64,000 nt of DNA from Pycnococcus provasolii (GCA_938743325.2 OW568871.1:806001-870000), one strand, 5' to 3'; counted from the stretch's first letter, positions 30,417-40,729 are shown. The notes: generated by a model not told the origin, from the letters alone. Translations and numbers: made by a program.

Positions 30417-30845
30417 CTAGAGGTTGTAGTCGCCCGGCGGCATCTCAGGCATGACGAAGTCCTCCTCCGGCGGGTCCGGCTCGACGATGGGCTTGCCCTC
30501 GTCGTCGAGTGGCCACGGATTGCCGTCGACATCCACCGGCACGTCGAGTTTCTGTAGGTGTGCCTCACTCCACGGGTACTTCTTCACGAGAGCCCACTCG
30601 ACAGGCTTTCCGAAGTTCTTCTTGAAGTTTTCCGTGAAAACGCGCTGCGCTTCGCGGAATTCCGGCGTGCAGAAGCTGAGCCTCGGGTCCTCGTTCTTGC
30701 GCATGTCTCGCAGTTTTTTGGTGTGCAAGCGCATCTCCTCGAGAAGCGTCGCGTGGTCCCTGTTGTCCGGGTCCGCGCGGCTCTCAAAGTCCTTAAGTTT
30801 CTCCTCGTCTTCCTTGTTGAACTTGTTTCCTATGTAGTTCGCCAT
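30417..30845 (-). CDS. Conserved-looking 142-aa hydrophilic protein, unrecognised
   Basis: 142 aa, starting at ATG 30845. It is charged and helical in the first 75 residues (KEDEEKLKDFESRADPDNRD, HTKKLRDMRKNEDPRLSFCT), then FTENFKKNFGKPVEWALVKK and a Pro/Asp-rich acidic C-terminus. There is no signal peptide or membrane segment. Nothing in it matches a family I can name with confidence. It is tail-to-tail with the two-TM gene (162 bp). Confidence 0.65.
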   Translation of the reverse strand: MANYIGNKFNKEDEEKLKDFESRADPDNRDHATLLEEMRLHTKKLRDMRKNEDPRLSFCTPEFREAQRVFTENFKKNFGKPVEWALVKKYPWSEAHLQKLDVPVDVDGNPWPLDDEGKPIVEPDPPEEDFVMPEMPPGDYNL

Positions 30846-31479
30846 CGCAAGCGCTCTTCAGGTGCAATTTGTGTTTGTGTTTGTTTTGAGAGTCTGTCTT
30901 GACTATCTATGTATGTGCAAGGTGCGCGTGAGTGGGTTGGGTTGTGTGTTGTCAGTTGTGAAAGAAGTGGCCCTCCCCAACTCTCCTCCATCTCTCGCCT
31001 GCCATTAAGTGAACTGTTTCTCTCCCTTAAGAGGCGCTCCGTTACGAGCTTACCCCCTCACCGAATATAAATCAGTCCCGCCCCTTAAGCCTTAAACGCA
31101 AAGAAAGAAGAGAAGGCGACCACATATGTAAGCCATATAAGAAGAAGAGCACCACATGCACCAACACACGTACACGTAAACGACAAGCTCCTGTCAGCGT
31201 GAGCGTGAGCGTTACGATGATATTCGTTTGCTTTGCTTTGTTCTGTTGGAGGAGTAACGCCGAAGAGGTTGGCTGGGCGCGTAACTGGGAAAGGCGGAGG
31301 AGGGAGGAGGAGAAGAGGAGGAGTAACGCCAATTTAGTAGGAAGAGTTTGGTCCAGGTGTGTCCTGAGGGGATACCGGTTTGGGCGGAAAGTTTGCTTAG
31401 GGTTTTCGGGTCTCTGGTTTCGGGTGAGGCTTTTCCCGTGCCAGTGTTTGGTTAGTTCGGGCGAAACAATGGGATAGAA
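30846..31479. other. Intergenic, divergent promoter
   Basis: 634 bp between divergent genes. GTGCAAGGTGCG occurs near 30915, the same motif family as the tandem array at 41447. CCCTTAAG motifs occur near 31026 and 31083, and an A/G-rich tract runs 31300-31320. No gene is seen. Confidence 0.5.
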
Positions 31480-32460
31480 ATGGACCTCGCCGCCGTCGCC
31501 TCGCTGCTCGCCTCGTCAGCCAAAGCCGCGAAGAAGGCGACGCTGAGGAAAAATAACGCCGACAAGGATAAGGCGAAACGAGGAAAGAAACGCGACCCAA
31601 CGGATACCGATGGGGCGGAGTCTGCGCACGACGTGCGGTCCATCGCGCTCGTCGACCGACCTTCCATCGTCATACTCGCGTACGCGTCGCGACCTTCTCT
31701 AAGAAGTGCGTGCACGCGCCTTTCAACTTTCCTCGAAGATGCGAAGTGGGCAGGGTCCGTCATGCACGACGTACCGACGAGCGACGCCGCGTGTGCTGCA
31801 GCAAGGTACTCGGGACACAACTTCACGGCGGCTGACGTCGAGAGATTCGTGCAAGCTGTCGAAAGCGCAAACTTACAACTCGGCGACGACGAAGCTGAGC
31901 TCGTCCGAAGAGTGAGACACGTCGTCATGGAACGTGCAAATAGCACGGATCCTGGCGATGGTACCGTCGCACTCGTTGCGGTCAGCGCAACGGGCCTTGC
32001 TACTGACGAGCTTGCATCGACGCTCGTGCACGAGACGATGCACGGCATCTTTGAAACGGAGTCTTGTGTTCGTGCGTTTATGCAGGAGTTCTGGGACGAC
32101 AAAATGACGGCACGAGGACGTGCAGTGTGGAGAGACTGGCTGCACGGCCTGGGGTACAATGCGCGGTGCGACGACCGTCTCGCGATGAACGAGCTGCTCG
32201 CGTACCTGAGCACCGAGCCGTACGGACGACCGCTGTGGATGCTGGGAGGCGGACGCCGACGTGGCGAAGGCGGCGACGGCAGCGGGGAGCCCCTTTTCGA
32301 AGGCGACCCGGGAGGTGGTACAGATGGCGAGGCGCTGACACGTCTGCGCGACGTCTTCGTGCTTCGTGCGAAAGACGCCATACCGCAGCCCCATCCCGTG
32401 GCTGGTCCTGGTGCAAAAGCACGCTGCGTTTGGGATGGTGCGCGAAATGGCTCGTCGTGA
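31480..32460 (+). CDS. Putative zinc metallopeptidase-like protein (HETMH)
   Basis: 326 aa as an uninterrupted frame. The N-terminus is Ala/Lys-rich. The centre carries ELASTLVHETMHGIFETES, a textbook HExxH zinc-binding helix, followed ~60 residues later by RLAMNELLAYLST, where Glu could be the third ligand (gluzincin-like arrangement). No signal peptide is seen. The last ~45 residues (after GGTDGEAL) are low in conservation character. A +1 frame through 32366-32475 reads as a better helix (KHAAFGMVREMARRDESYIQ) and is followed by a GTACGT donor and, at 32580, a CCCAG acceptor leading to YNLWRNALSSCAI-stop. The true C-terminus may therefore run through that frame to ~32622. Confidence 0.65.
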   Translation: MDLAAVASLLASSAKAAKKATLRKNNADKDKAKRGKKRDPTDTDGAESAHDVRSIALVDRPSIVILAYASRPSLRSACTRLSTFLEDAKWAGSVMHDVPTSDAACAAARYSGHNFTAADVERFVQAVESANLQLGDDEAELVRRVRHVVMERANSTDPGDGTVALVAVSATGLATDELASTLVHETMHGIFETESCVRAFMQEFWDDKMTARGRAVWRDWLHGLGYNARCDDRLAMNELLAYLSTEPYGRPLWMLGGGRRRGEGGDGSGEPLFEGDPGGGTDGEALTRLRDVFVLRAKDAIPQPHPVAGPGAKARCVWDGARNGSS

Positions 32461-32818
32461 CGAGTCCTACATACAGGTACGTTCCGGGTCAGCACATCCC
32501 CGGCTACTCCCGCCTTGTTTTTTTTTGCCTTTACGCCCGCTGTCGAAATTCAATCCTAATGACGAACCTTGATGTTGCCCAGTACAACCTGTGGCGCAAC
32601 GCGCTTTCTTCGTGCGCGATATAAAACACCAACTGAAATCTACGAGCTTTTTCCCGAAGGATGACGAACACGCGACCGCATATTCTTGACTGTGTTTGGT
32701 TCGTAACCAGGTTCTGACACGACACACGCCCTCACCTTACACACACGATACATAATACACAGCACAAACAGGGCCCAACTTGTATCTTCCAGCTTGTACT
32801 TTTCTTCCTGCCTCCCCG

Positions 32819-32844
32819 TAACCCTAACCCTAACCCTAACCCTA
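32819..32844 (+). repeat. Interstitial telomere-type repeat (CCCTAA)n
   Basis: Four CCCTAA units, about 105 bp upstream of the ankyrin-repeat gene ATG and in the same strand orientation. The rest of 32461-32947 holds the possible extra exon of the preceding metallopeptidase-like gene and no other coding signal. Confidence 0.9.
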
Positions 32845-32947
32845 TCCCCCCCGCCGTTCTTCTTCTTCATGGTCCGTCTGTTCCTGATGCGTCTTCCCGG
32901 GGTTTGACTCCTGGTCAACGTCAAACTTCCTCTGTGGGCAGCAAACC

Positions 32948-34348
32948 ATGTCGTCCGAAGCGCGAAGGTTTCCCACCAACGCCGTCATGGCGGAGCCGCA
33001 GGACTGGTCGCGTGCGTCGTGGCGTTTCGAAGAGATGGGATTTGACGCCGCCTTGGGCAAGAGCGGCTCAGGCTTGCGAACATCCACGACCAACCCGTCG
33101 CTGGCTTCCAGGAAGCGGAGGGCTGCGCGGAAGGCGTTGAGGGCAACTGTGGAGGCTCTCGGACGAAAGGCAGGCTTGGGTGCGCTACCGCCCGTCGCCG
33201 ACGAAAGTGCCGAGTCCTCAGAAGCGGCTGCCGTGGCCGCTGACGCGCTGGCTTGCCTCTCCTCGGTCCCCGACGAACACCTCCTGGACAGAGAGCAGAC
33301 GTCCGGGCTAACGCTACTCCAGGCTGCCGCTGCACTGAACGAACCGTCGTTCATCGAGGCTTTCCTGGCAAGAGCTGCGGAGCGCACGGCCGACGCCATC
33401 TATGCTACTGACGAAAGCGGCGCGACGGCACTCCACCTTGCAAGCTACCACGGAAATGGCGCCGCGGTGCACGCTCTCCTCGCGCCGCTCTCCGACGATG
33501 CGGCTCGTGGCAGGTACACCGCGCTGGCGACGCACGCAAGGCGAGAGACGGCGCTTGACGCAGCGTCGAAAAGAGGGCACGCCGATGTTGTTAAGGCGCT
33601 GTTGTCGCAGACTCCGCACGACCGGGTCGCGCACGCCGCGAACAACGCGCTGTCCTACGCGTGTCGACGTGGATACGCGGACGTCGTAATTTTACTCCTC
33701 AACGCCGCGGATGCGCACTTCAAAGATGACGCCGAGCGCGTGAGCCAGGCGTGCAACCTCGCGCACGTGGCTTGCGAAAGTGGCGATGTGGCGTGCGTTG
33801 AGGCGGTGCTTGCGTACGGCACGAAGGCTGGCTCGACTGTCGAGAACATCGTGAACAACCGCAAGAGAGGTACAGCCGTGACCCTTGCGCACTCCGCCGC
33901 GACTGCAGGCGCACCCGGTGCGCCCGCGCTTCTCCGCTTTCTTTCGGAGAAAGGCACGGACTTGGGGGAGCGTGACGGCGAGGGTGAGACTCCCCTCCTT
34001 CACGCTTGCAGGTGGAATCGTCGCGCGAATGTGTCTTTAATCGTCGAGATCTTGGGACCTGAGTCACTGTTCGACACCAACCTCAAGGGTGAGAGCGCTC
34101 TCGCCGTTGCAGCTAGCGAGGGTCATTCCGCATTGAGCGAATACCTCGCCGATCAGGCGCCTGCACTTTTGACACTCGCCGATCGCAGCGGGCGTGTTCC
34201 AAGGCAGCGCGCGAGTCACGTGGGGCTTGGATACAAGTTGGCTGACCGCGCACGGAAGTCGTTGAACGTGCCTTCGCAATTGGTGTCGGGTGGAGCACAT
34301 CCAGGTGCGCGCTCCATGCCTCCCTGGTCCGTTTCGCAACACATGTAA
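32948..34348 (+). CDS. Ankyrin-repeat protein
   Basis: 466 aa, single exon. Residues ~1-110 are basic and unrecognised. From ~115 there are about eight ankyrin-type repeats: SGLTLLQAAAALNEPSFIEA, ESGATALHLASYHGNGAAV, RETALDAASKRGHADVVKAL, NNALSYACRRGYADVVILL, CNLAHVACESGDVACVEAVL, EGETPLLHACRWNRRANVSL and KGESALAVAASEGHSALSEY. A short basic C-terminal tail follows. No second domain, signal peptide or membrane segment is visible, so a protein-protein interaction role is all that can be said. Confidence 0.9.
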   Translation: MSSEARRFPTNAVMAEPQDWSRASWRFEEMGFDAALGKSGSGLRTSTTNPSLASRKRRAARKALRATVEALGRKAGLGALPPVADESAESSEAAAVAADALACLSSVPDEHLLDREQTSGLTLLQAAAALNEPSFIEAFLARAAERTADAIYATDESGATALHLASYHGNGAAVHALLAPLSDDAARGRYTALATHARRETALDAASKRGHADVVKALLSQTPHDRVAHAANNALSYACRRGYADVVILLLNAADAHFKDDAERVSQACNLAHVACESGDVACVEAVLAYGTKAGSTVENIVNNRKRGTAVTLAHSAATAGAPGAPALLRFLSEKGTDLGERDGEGETPLLHACRWNRRANVSLIVEILGPESLFDTNLKGESALAVAASEGHSALSEYLADQAPALLTLADRSGRVPRQRASHVGLGYKLADRARKSLNVPSQLVSGGAHPGARSMPPWSVSQHM

Positions 34349-34635
34349 ATATTTACAAACCATAACTTAACCATAGACTAAATGTTTCAGAACCCAGTTT
34401 CGTGTGACAGGTGGGATTTCCCGGAGGCCTCCCTGAACAGACCTTTCAAGCTATGACGGATCCCCAAAGCCGGCCCAAGGCGGGAAGATTGTACGAAGGA
34501 GAAGGGTCCCCTCCTCCAGCCGGCGCTGCTCTCATTGCTCTGCCCTTCTTGATTCCCTCGATCCAAAAACCCTCCTGGTTTTCCGCGCGCACCCCCCCCC
34601 CCCCTCTGCCAGTTCTGGGCCCGCCTGCTCCGCTC

Positions 34636-37600
34636 ATGGCTGAGCCTGCGTTTGCCGGTGTCGTCTCCTCGTCGTCTCAGGAGGAGGAGGAGGAGCAGGA
34701 GCAGGAGCAGGGGCAGGAGGTGGTGCAGATGGAGATGGGTGCTCGTGACAGTGGAAATGATGTCGGTGCGGTGTATGCTGACGACTCTCATGAGATGATG
34801 CACGACTCTCCTGACGACGACGACGCCGACGCCGACGACGACGACGACGATTTAGGAAATGATGGTGACGATGGATCGGACGACGACTTTGACATCGAGC
34901 AGGAAACGCAACAGCAGGCGGCGGGTGCGGGGGCGGCGGGAGCAGGGGCGGCGCACGACGACGACGACGACGGCGGAGACGACGACGGAGACGAGTACGA
35001 GATGAAAATCATATCCGCAACGAGGTGGGTATGGGTCAAAAAGGAAAAGCCAAAGAAGCCAGCGCCAGTCAAACAGGCGAAGAGAAAGGGCGCCAAGACG
35101 AAGGCTGCAGCTGCTCCCGCACGACATGGGGCTGGCAGACAAACGGCAAGCCGCGCAGGATCCAGAACCGGGGGCGCGGGAAGCTCGTCGGCGCGAAATG
35201 CTCGATTTGCAACCTTATCCGCAGAGGACGAGGAAGCACGCAGAGGGGCGCTCGGACTTCGAACGCGCGAACGTAAGACATATGCCGAGGACGCGAACGA
35301 CGACGACCTATTCGAGACGGACGACGACGACGCAGACGACGACGCAGACGATGACCACGTTCGCGCGAAGAAGAGATCCAAACCGTCGGCTAGGGCGAGG
35401 ACTACAAAAGCTGACGACCCTGAAGCAAAAGCTCCAGTCAAGTTGGCCGTCGACTTTCCCGACGACAACCTAATACCGCGCGAGATCGACAGCATCATCA
35501 GCCACCGTAAGCCTGGAAGCACGACGGAGGGTGGCGACGACGTCAGCTGGGAATCTGCTGAATTTCGCATCAAGTGGCGGTATCGAAGCTACCAGCACAG
35601 CGAGTGGGTCTCACATGAAGACCTCGAGCATAAGCAACTGCCCGGTTTCAAGAAGGTTGCAAACTACATCAAGAGGCAGAAGGATCGCGCGTATAATCGG
35701 CAGTACATGACGCGCGAAGAGAAGGAGGTGGACGACGTTCAGGTTGAGATGGAACGCCAGCAAATCGAGAGGTTTATGACGGTCGACCGCGTCGTCTCGG
35801 AGGACACCGTGACTGGGAAGCTCCTGTGCAAGTGGAAAGCGCTACCTTACCAAGAATGCACGTGGGAGTGGCCAGAAGACATCGAAGAGTTCCTTGGCGA
35901 GGTGGACCTGTTCCGAGACCGCGCGCAGGAGGCGCTTCAGCGTGGCGATACCGTGGGCAAGGCGAGAGCAAGCTACGTCGCCGAGATGAGACAGGCCAAG
36001 ACGAAGCATCTGCTGCATCAGCCGTCGACGCTTAAGGGTGGAAAGCTTCGCGACTATCAGCTCGACGGGCTCAACTGGATGATCAAGACGTGGTCGTTCA
36101 ACATGAATGGCATCCTGGCGGACGAGATGGGACTTGGCAAGACTGTGCAGTGCGTGTCGATGATTTCGTGGCTGCAGTGCGAAAGGAATGTTCGTGGCCC
36201 GTTTCTGGTCGTCGTGCCGCTATCGACAATTGACAACTGGGAACGCGAGTTCAAGAAGTGGGCCCCGAACGTTAACACGGTCACCTACATCGGCAGCGCG
36301 CAGAGCCGCGGCGTGGCACGCAGCTGGGAGTTTCACACGAGGGACTTCGATGCTAGCGGGAAGCGCAGGCTGCAGAAAAAGTCGCAGAGCGGGAACGGAT
36401 ACATGATGAACGTGCTGCTGACGACGTACGAAATCATCATGCAGGACAGCACGAATCTCATGTCCGTACCGTGGGCATATCTCGTCGTCGACGAGGCGCA
36501 CAGGCTGAAGAACCCCGAGTCTCGCCTCTACCAGGATCTCATGAAGCTGCACATCGACAACAAGCTGCTGGTGACGGGAACGCCGCTGCAGAACTCGATC
36601 CAGGAGCTTTGGGCTCTTCTGCACTTCATTCAACCCGACAAGTTTGACAACCTTGGCACGTTCGAGGTGAAGTACAACATGCAGGACCAGGAGTCGATTC
36701 AGGAGCTGCACGAAACGCTTCGCCCGCACCTCATCCGACGAATCGTTAAGGACGTGGAGAAGAGTCTGCCGCCCAAGTCGGAGCGCATTCTGCGCGTCGA
36801 GATGACGCCGCTGCAGAAGAAGTACTACAAGATGATTCTGAGTCGCAACTTCGACGCGCTCAACAAGGGCGTGCGCGGGCCGCAGGTGACTCTGCTGAAC
36901 GTCATCATGGAGCTGAAGAAGTGCTGCAACCACCCGTTCCTGTTCGAGAGCGCGGAGGCGGAGGTGTTTGGCGGAGTGGACGGCAGCACGAGCGGATACG
37001 GCGACCGCGTGGCGATGAGCAGTGGCAAGGTCAACCTGCTCGACCAGCTGCTGAGGCGGTTGAAGGAGACGGGTCATCGCGTTCTCATATTCTCGCAGAT
37101 GGTGAGAATGCTCGACATCCTCGAGGATTACCTCACCAATCGAGGTTGGGCGCACCAGAGGCTCGACGGCTCCACGTCGGCATCACGGCGCAAGGAGGCG
37201 ATGGAGCACTTCAACGCGCCGGGCAGCCAGGACTTCTGCTTCCTGCTCAGCACGCGCGCGGGCGGGCTTGGTATCAATCTAGCAACCGCCGACACGGTCG
37301 TGCTGTTCGACAGCGACTGGAACCCGCAGAATGACCTGCAGGCGATGGCACGCGCTCATCGCATAGGTCAGACGCAGAGCGTGAACATATACCGCTTCGT
37401 GACGAAGGACAGCGTAGAGGAGGATATTATCGAGCGAGCGAAGTCCAAAATGGTGCTGGATGCGCTTGTCATCCAGAAGATGGATGCCAGCGGAGGCGTG
37501 GGGGATCCGGCGCTCGAGGGTGGCGGTGGCGGTGGCGGCGGCGTGAGCAAGAAGATTAACGCGAATATGCCATTCGACAAGAAGGACCTGGATCAGATTC

Positions 37601-39312
37601 TGAAGTTTGGCGCGCAGCAGCTTTTCGCGGAGGAGGATGCAAAGGCTGAGGGCGGAGATGCCGCCGGGGATGGTGCGAACGCTGCCGCGGCATCGGCTGC
37701 CGGCGCGCTCGACCTCGACGAGATTCTGTCACGTGCGGAGCAGATGAACACGACGGCGGCTGACGCGGTTCCAGACGCTGCGAAAGAGCTGCTGGGCGGT
37801 TTTGGAAACGTCTCAAACTTTGCGCACAGCGCAGAAGATGACGCTGCTTTTTGGGAAAAGCTCATCCCTGTGCAGGAACGCATCGCGGCGAAGGAGGAGG
37901 AGGAGCAGGTTCTGCTACCTAGACAGGCTCGGATGCAGCAGGTGAACTACAACGAGGGTGGCGGAGGTTTGGGTGCGGGCAGCAGGCCGGAGGGCAGCGA
38001 CGCGATTGAGAACGCGCTTGCCACGGTGTCTGCCTGGCCCTCGGTGTCTGCCGGCGGTGGCGGTGACACCGCGTCGGCTGGAGCATCGGATGCACCACAG
38101 CCTGCGGAGGTGCGACGGAAGGACGCCGCGGCACTTGTGCGCGCCATCAAGAAATTTGGGCGTGCCACTGGTCGCTGGGACGATCTTGCAAAGGAGGCTG
38201 GCATGCCGTTTAACGATCCCGCCGTGACCGCGTCGCATGGGGAGGTTCTCATGAGTGCTCTTCTCGGTGCATGCGCGAAGGCGCTGTTTTCAGCCGTCGA
38301 GAGGTCGATCGAACCGAAGGAGGCTTTGGTGAACTTCTTTGGACATCCTGTGAAAGCAGCCGAGATTCATGGGCGATGTGACGAGCTGGACGTGCTCGCG
38401 GAGAAGGTGGCGAAGGCGGAGGCTAAGGGTAGCGCGTTAACCTTTCGCCTCGCCGCGAACGAGGCTGTGCGCACGCCACCATGGGGAAAGGCGGTGGACT
38501 GGAAGTCAAACGACGATGCCATGCTGCTACTCGGCGTGCATCGATACGGCTTCGGTGCATGGACGGCCGTGGAGCAGGACGACAGCTTGCAGCTAAGGGA
38601 GAAGCTCAGCCCGACGGACGATCCCATGAAAGGGCCAAAGGCGAGCCAGCTCGACGCGAGGGCTGCGGCTCTCCTTCGCAAGCTCCTCGCGGTGAAAGAT
38701 ATGGCTGCCGCCGCTGCGGAGCGAGGTGGCACGAAACGCAAGCGTGCCGCGAATAAGGCTGACGGTGCCGAGGTTGGTGCACCACCTCCTCCCCCACCTC
38801 CGCCATCATCGTCTGGCGGTGTTGGTGGTGGCGGCAGTGCGTTGCATGCTGCTGCTGCCCCTGCTGCTGCTAAGCCGAAGAAGCCCAGGGCATCGGGCCA
38901 AGGTGCCGTTGCCGGTGCCGCCACGAAAAAGAAGCAGCCACCCCCCCCTCCCCCCACTGCGGCTGCCGTTCCACCGCCACTGGATCAAGCGACGACAGAC
39001 GAGGCGAAGCAGCGGATGCGTCCCGTAAAGGATACGCTGCAAAAGCTTCGAGAGCTCGGTCGCCGTGACGACCTGGAGCCCACTTTCATCCAGAAGAAGA
39101 CGAAGAAGTACCTGATGACTTGCGGGCAACAAGTTGACAACGTGCTCAGTCAGCTTCGTGCTAGCGGGGCACCTGCGCACATCGAGCAGCTCGAGCGAGC
39201 AATGTGGCAGTACGTCGCTTCTTCTGTGTCCTTTCCTGGAACGAACGAAGAGAAGGGTAAGAAAATTCAGAAGAAATACTTGAAGTTCAAGCGAGAATCT
39301 TCTTCTCTCTGA
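34636..39312 (+). CDS. CHD1-like: CHD1-type chromatin remodelling ATPase
   Basis: 1558 aa from ATG 34636. An earlier in-frame ATG at 34453 would add 61 residues, but that stretch is pyrimidine-rich and leader-like. The N-terminus is acidic (Asp/Glu runs). Tandem chromodomains sit at ~278-352 (FRIKWRYRSYQHSEWVS) and ~375-420 (KLLCKWKALPYQECTWEW). The SNF2 ATPase runs from ~470: LRDYQLDGLNWM, ILADEMGLGKT and DEAH at ~618. Helicase-C is at ~795-930 (VLIFSQMVRMLDILEDYL, ARAHRIGQTQSVNIYRF). A SANT-SLIDE-like region is at ~1160-1320 (FGRATGRWDDL, VHRYGFGAWTAV), followed by a Pro-rich linker and the CHD1-specific C-terminal helical domain (~1455-1555). It slides and spaces nucleosomes in transcribed chromatin. 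Plants call this CHR5. Confidence 0.95.
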   Translation: MAEPAFAGVVSSSSQEEEEEQEQEQGQEVVQMEMGARDSGNDVGAVYADDSHEMMHDSPDDDDADADDDDDDLGNDGDDGSDDDFDIEQETQQQAAGAGAAGAGAAHDDDDDGGDDDGDEYEMKIISATRWVWVKKEKPKKPAPVKQAKRKGAKTKAAAAPARHGAGRQTASRAGSRTGGAGSSSARNARFATLSAEDEEARRGALGLRTRERKTYAEDANDDDLFETDDDDADDDADDDHVRAKKRSKPSARARTTKADDPEAKAPVKLAVDFPDDNLIPREIDSIISHRKPGSTTEGGDDVSWESAEFRIKWRYRSYQHSEWVSHEDLEHKQLPGFKKVANYIKRQKDRAYNRQYMTREEKEVDDVQVEMERQQIERFMTVDRVVSEDTVTGKLLCKWKALPYQECTWEWPEDIEEFLGEVDLFRDRAQEALQRGDTVGKARASYVAEMRQAKTKHLLHQPSTLKGGKLRDYQLDGLNWMIKTWSFNMNGILADEMGLGKTVQCVSMISWLQCERNVRGPFLVVVPLSTIDNWEREFKKWAPNVNTVTYIGSAQSRGVARSWEFHTRDFDASGKRRLQKKSQSGNGYMMNVLLTTYEIIMQDSTNLMSVPWAYLVVDEAHRLKNPESRLYQDLMKLHIDNKLLVTGTPLQNSIQELWALLHFIQPDKFDNLGTFEVKYNMQDQESIQELHETLRPHLIRRIVKDVEKSLPPKSERILRVEMTPLQKKYYKMILSRNFDALNKGVRGPQVTLLNVIMELKKCCNHPFLFESAEAEVFGGVDGSTSGYGDRVAMSSGKVNLLDQLLRRLKETGHRVLIFSQMVRMLDILEDYLTNRGWAHQRLDGSTSASRRKEAMEHFNAPGSQDFCFLLSTRAGGLGINLATADTVVLFDSDWNPQNDLQAMARAHRIGQTQSVNIYRFVTKDSVEEDIIERAKSKMVLDALVIQKMDASGGVGDPALEGGGGGGGGVSKKINANMPFDKKDLDQILKFGAQQLFAEEDAKAEGGDAAGDGANAAAASAAGALDLDEILSRAEQMNTTAADAVPDAAKELLGGFGNVSNFAHSAEDDAAFWEKLIPVQERIAAKEEEEQVLLPRQARMQQVNYNEGGGGLGAGSRPEGSDAIENALATVSAWPSVSAGGGGDTASAGASDAPQPAEVRRKDAAALVRAIKKFGRATGRWDDLAKEAGMPFNDPAVTASHGEVLMSALLGACAKALFSAVERSIEPKEALVNFFGHPVKAAEIHGRCDELDVLAEKVAKAEAKGSALTFRLAANEAVRTPPWGKAVDWKSNDDAMLLLGVHRYGFGAWTAVEQDDSLQLREKLSPTDDPMKGPKASQLDARAAALLRKLLAVKDMAAAAAERGGTKRKRAANKADGAEVGAPPPPPPPPSSSGGVGGGGSALHAAAAPAAAKPKKPRASGQGAVAGAATKKKQPPPPPPTAAAVPPPLDQATTDEAKQRMRPVKDTLQKLRELGRRDDLEPTFIQKKTKKYLMTCGQQVDNVLSQLRASGAPAHIEQLERAMWQYVASSVSFPGTNEEKGKKIQKKYLKFKRESSSL

Positions 39313-39628
39313 CCGAGCTCTGGTTGATGGAGTACGTATATTGCTACTGCCACATATAGGCATAATGTTGAAGTTTCTTCATTTGTTTGTTGTAAAGAGA
39401 ACACCACGAAATTACGATAGAAGTGAGAGTGGGCAGTGGGGCACCACACACAACATGTCTGTAGAAATGTCTTTTTTAAAGGTTACTTTCTGCGACCGAG
39501 AAGCCGCGAAGGGCTTGCAAGCAGCAACCGTAAACCCCCCCGCACTCCACTGCTTTCCGCCGCACCAAAGCTTTTTTGTTTTTGTTTTTGTTTTTTTGTA
39601 TTGAGTAAGGAAACAGTCTCAATCCAAT
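39313..39628. other. Intergenic (convergent 3' ends)
   Basis: 316 bp between the CHD1 and atpC stops, AT-rich with a T-rich run at 39570-39600 (GTTTTTGTTTTTG), as expected of 3' UTR sequence. No gene is seen. Confidence 0.5.
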
Positions 39629-40729
39629 TTAGACTGAACCAGCACCCGCGGTAAGCTCAATCAGCTCCGTGGTGATCTTCGCCTGTCGCTGACGCTGGTA
39701 CTTTCCAGACACCTTCTTTCCGAGCTCCTTCGCGTTATCGCTTGCGTTGTTCATCGCCTGCATGCGCGCGGCGAGCTCCGAAGCGAGGCTCTCCTGCAGG
39801 GAGCGCAGCACCTGCGAGTTGAGGTACAACGGCAGGAGAGCGTCGAGAATCTGCACGGGATCCTGCTCGAAGAGCAGCGATGCGTCGAACTCTGCCGTCT
39901 CCGTGATCACCTCATCGCGCTCCACCGCCATCTTTCCGTCGACGGTGGTGAGGCGGAAGAGCTCATCCTCGTTGGCGTCAAGGCAGTTGCCCTCGACGTC
40001 GCACACCTCTCCCGCGGGCGAGAGCGGGAGGAGCGACTGCAGGATGGGCTTGGAGGAGATGAGCGAGACGAACTTCGTGAAAATGAGCTCCACCTTGTCA
40101 ACCTCCTCGGACACGAACTCGGCGAACACCTGGTCCGCGACCGCCTGCGCCTCCTTGGTCGTGGGCGCCTGTCCCATGTCCATGGCAGCAACCAGGTCGT
40201 CGTCACCGACGCGCTTTCCGAAGTATGTCGATCCCTTCTTTCCGACGGTGAGGACTTTGCATCGGATTCCCATTCCCTCGAGCTCCGCCTTGCGGTCCTC
40301 CGTCGCCTTAATGACGGCGTTGTTGAAGCCGCCGCAGAGTCCACGGTCACCCGTGCAGCAGACGAGCAGCACCGACTTGACGGGGCGCGCCTCCGTCAGC
40401 GGGATGTCCACGTCCTCGACGCGCAGGCGCTGGTTGACTCCGTACATCACCTTGACGAGGTTCTCGGAGAAGGGACGTCCGTTCTGGACGGCGGTCTGCG
40501 CGCGGCGCACCTTCGCGGCGGCAACGAGCTTCATGGCATCGGTAATCTTCTTCGTGTTCTTGATGCTTCCGATGCGATCGCGGAGGTCCTTGAGCGACTC
40601 GCACACCACCTGCTGATCGCCTCGCGACGTGCGCGAGTTGACAGGCGCGCGGCGCGGCGCGCACACGTGTGAGGATCCTGCGAGCGCGTTGGATCGCGCG
40701 GCGGAGAGGTGTTTGGCAGCGAAGGACAT
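39629..40729 (-). CDS. atpC: Chloroplast ATP synthase gamma subunit
   Basis: 366 aa. Residues 1-~42 are a Ser/Ala/Arg transit peptide, and the mature start is near ESLKDLRDRIGSIKNTKKIT, the classic gamma N-terminal helix. LLVCCTGDRGLCGGFNNAVI and the C-terminal helix (LASELAARMQAMNNASDNAK) are canonical. The redox-regulatory insert is present as GEVCDVEGNCLDANEDELFR, with the two Cys of the thioredoxin-controlled disulfide; this insert is known from green algae and plants and is absent from cyanobacterial and red-derived subunits. It forms the central shaft of thylakoid CF1. This gene is the best single marker that the genome is of the green lineage. Confidence 0.97.
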   Translation of the reverse strand: MSFAAKHLSAARSNALAGSSHVCAPRRAPVNSRTSRGDQQVVCESLKDLRDRIGSIKNTKKITDAMKLVAAAKVRRAQTAVQNGRPFSENLVKVMYGVNQRLRVEDVDIPLTEARPVKSVLLVCCTGDRGLCGGFNNAVIKATEDRKAELEGMGIRCKVLTVGKKGSTYFGKRVGDDDLVAAMDMGQAPTTKEAQAVADQVFAEFVSEEVDKVELIFTKFVSLISSKPILQSLLPLSPAGEVCDVEGNCLDANEDELFRLTTVDGKMAVERDEVITETAEFDASLLFEQDPVQILDALLPLYLNSQVLRSLQESLASELAARMQAMNNASDNAKELGKKVSGKYQRQRQAKITTELIELTAGAGSV

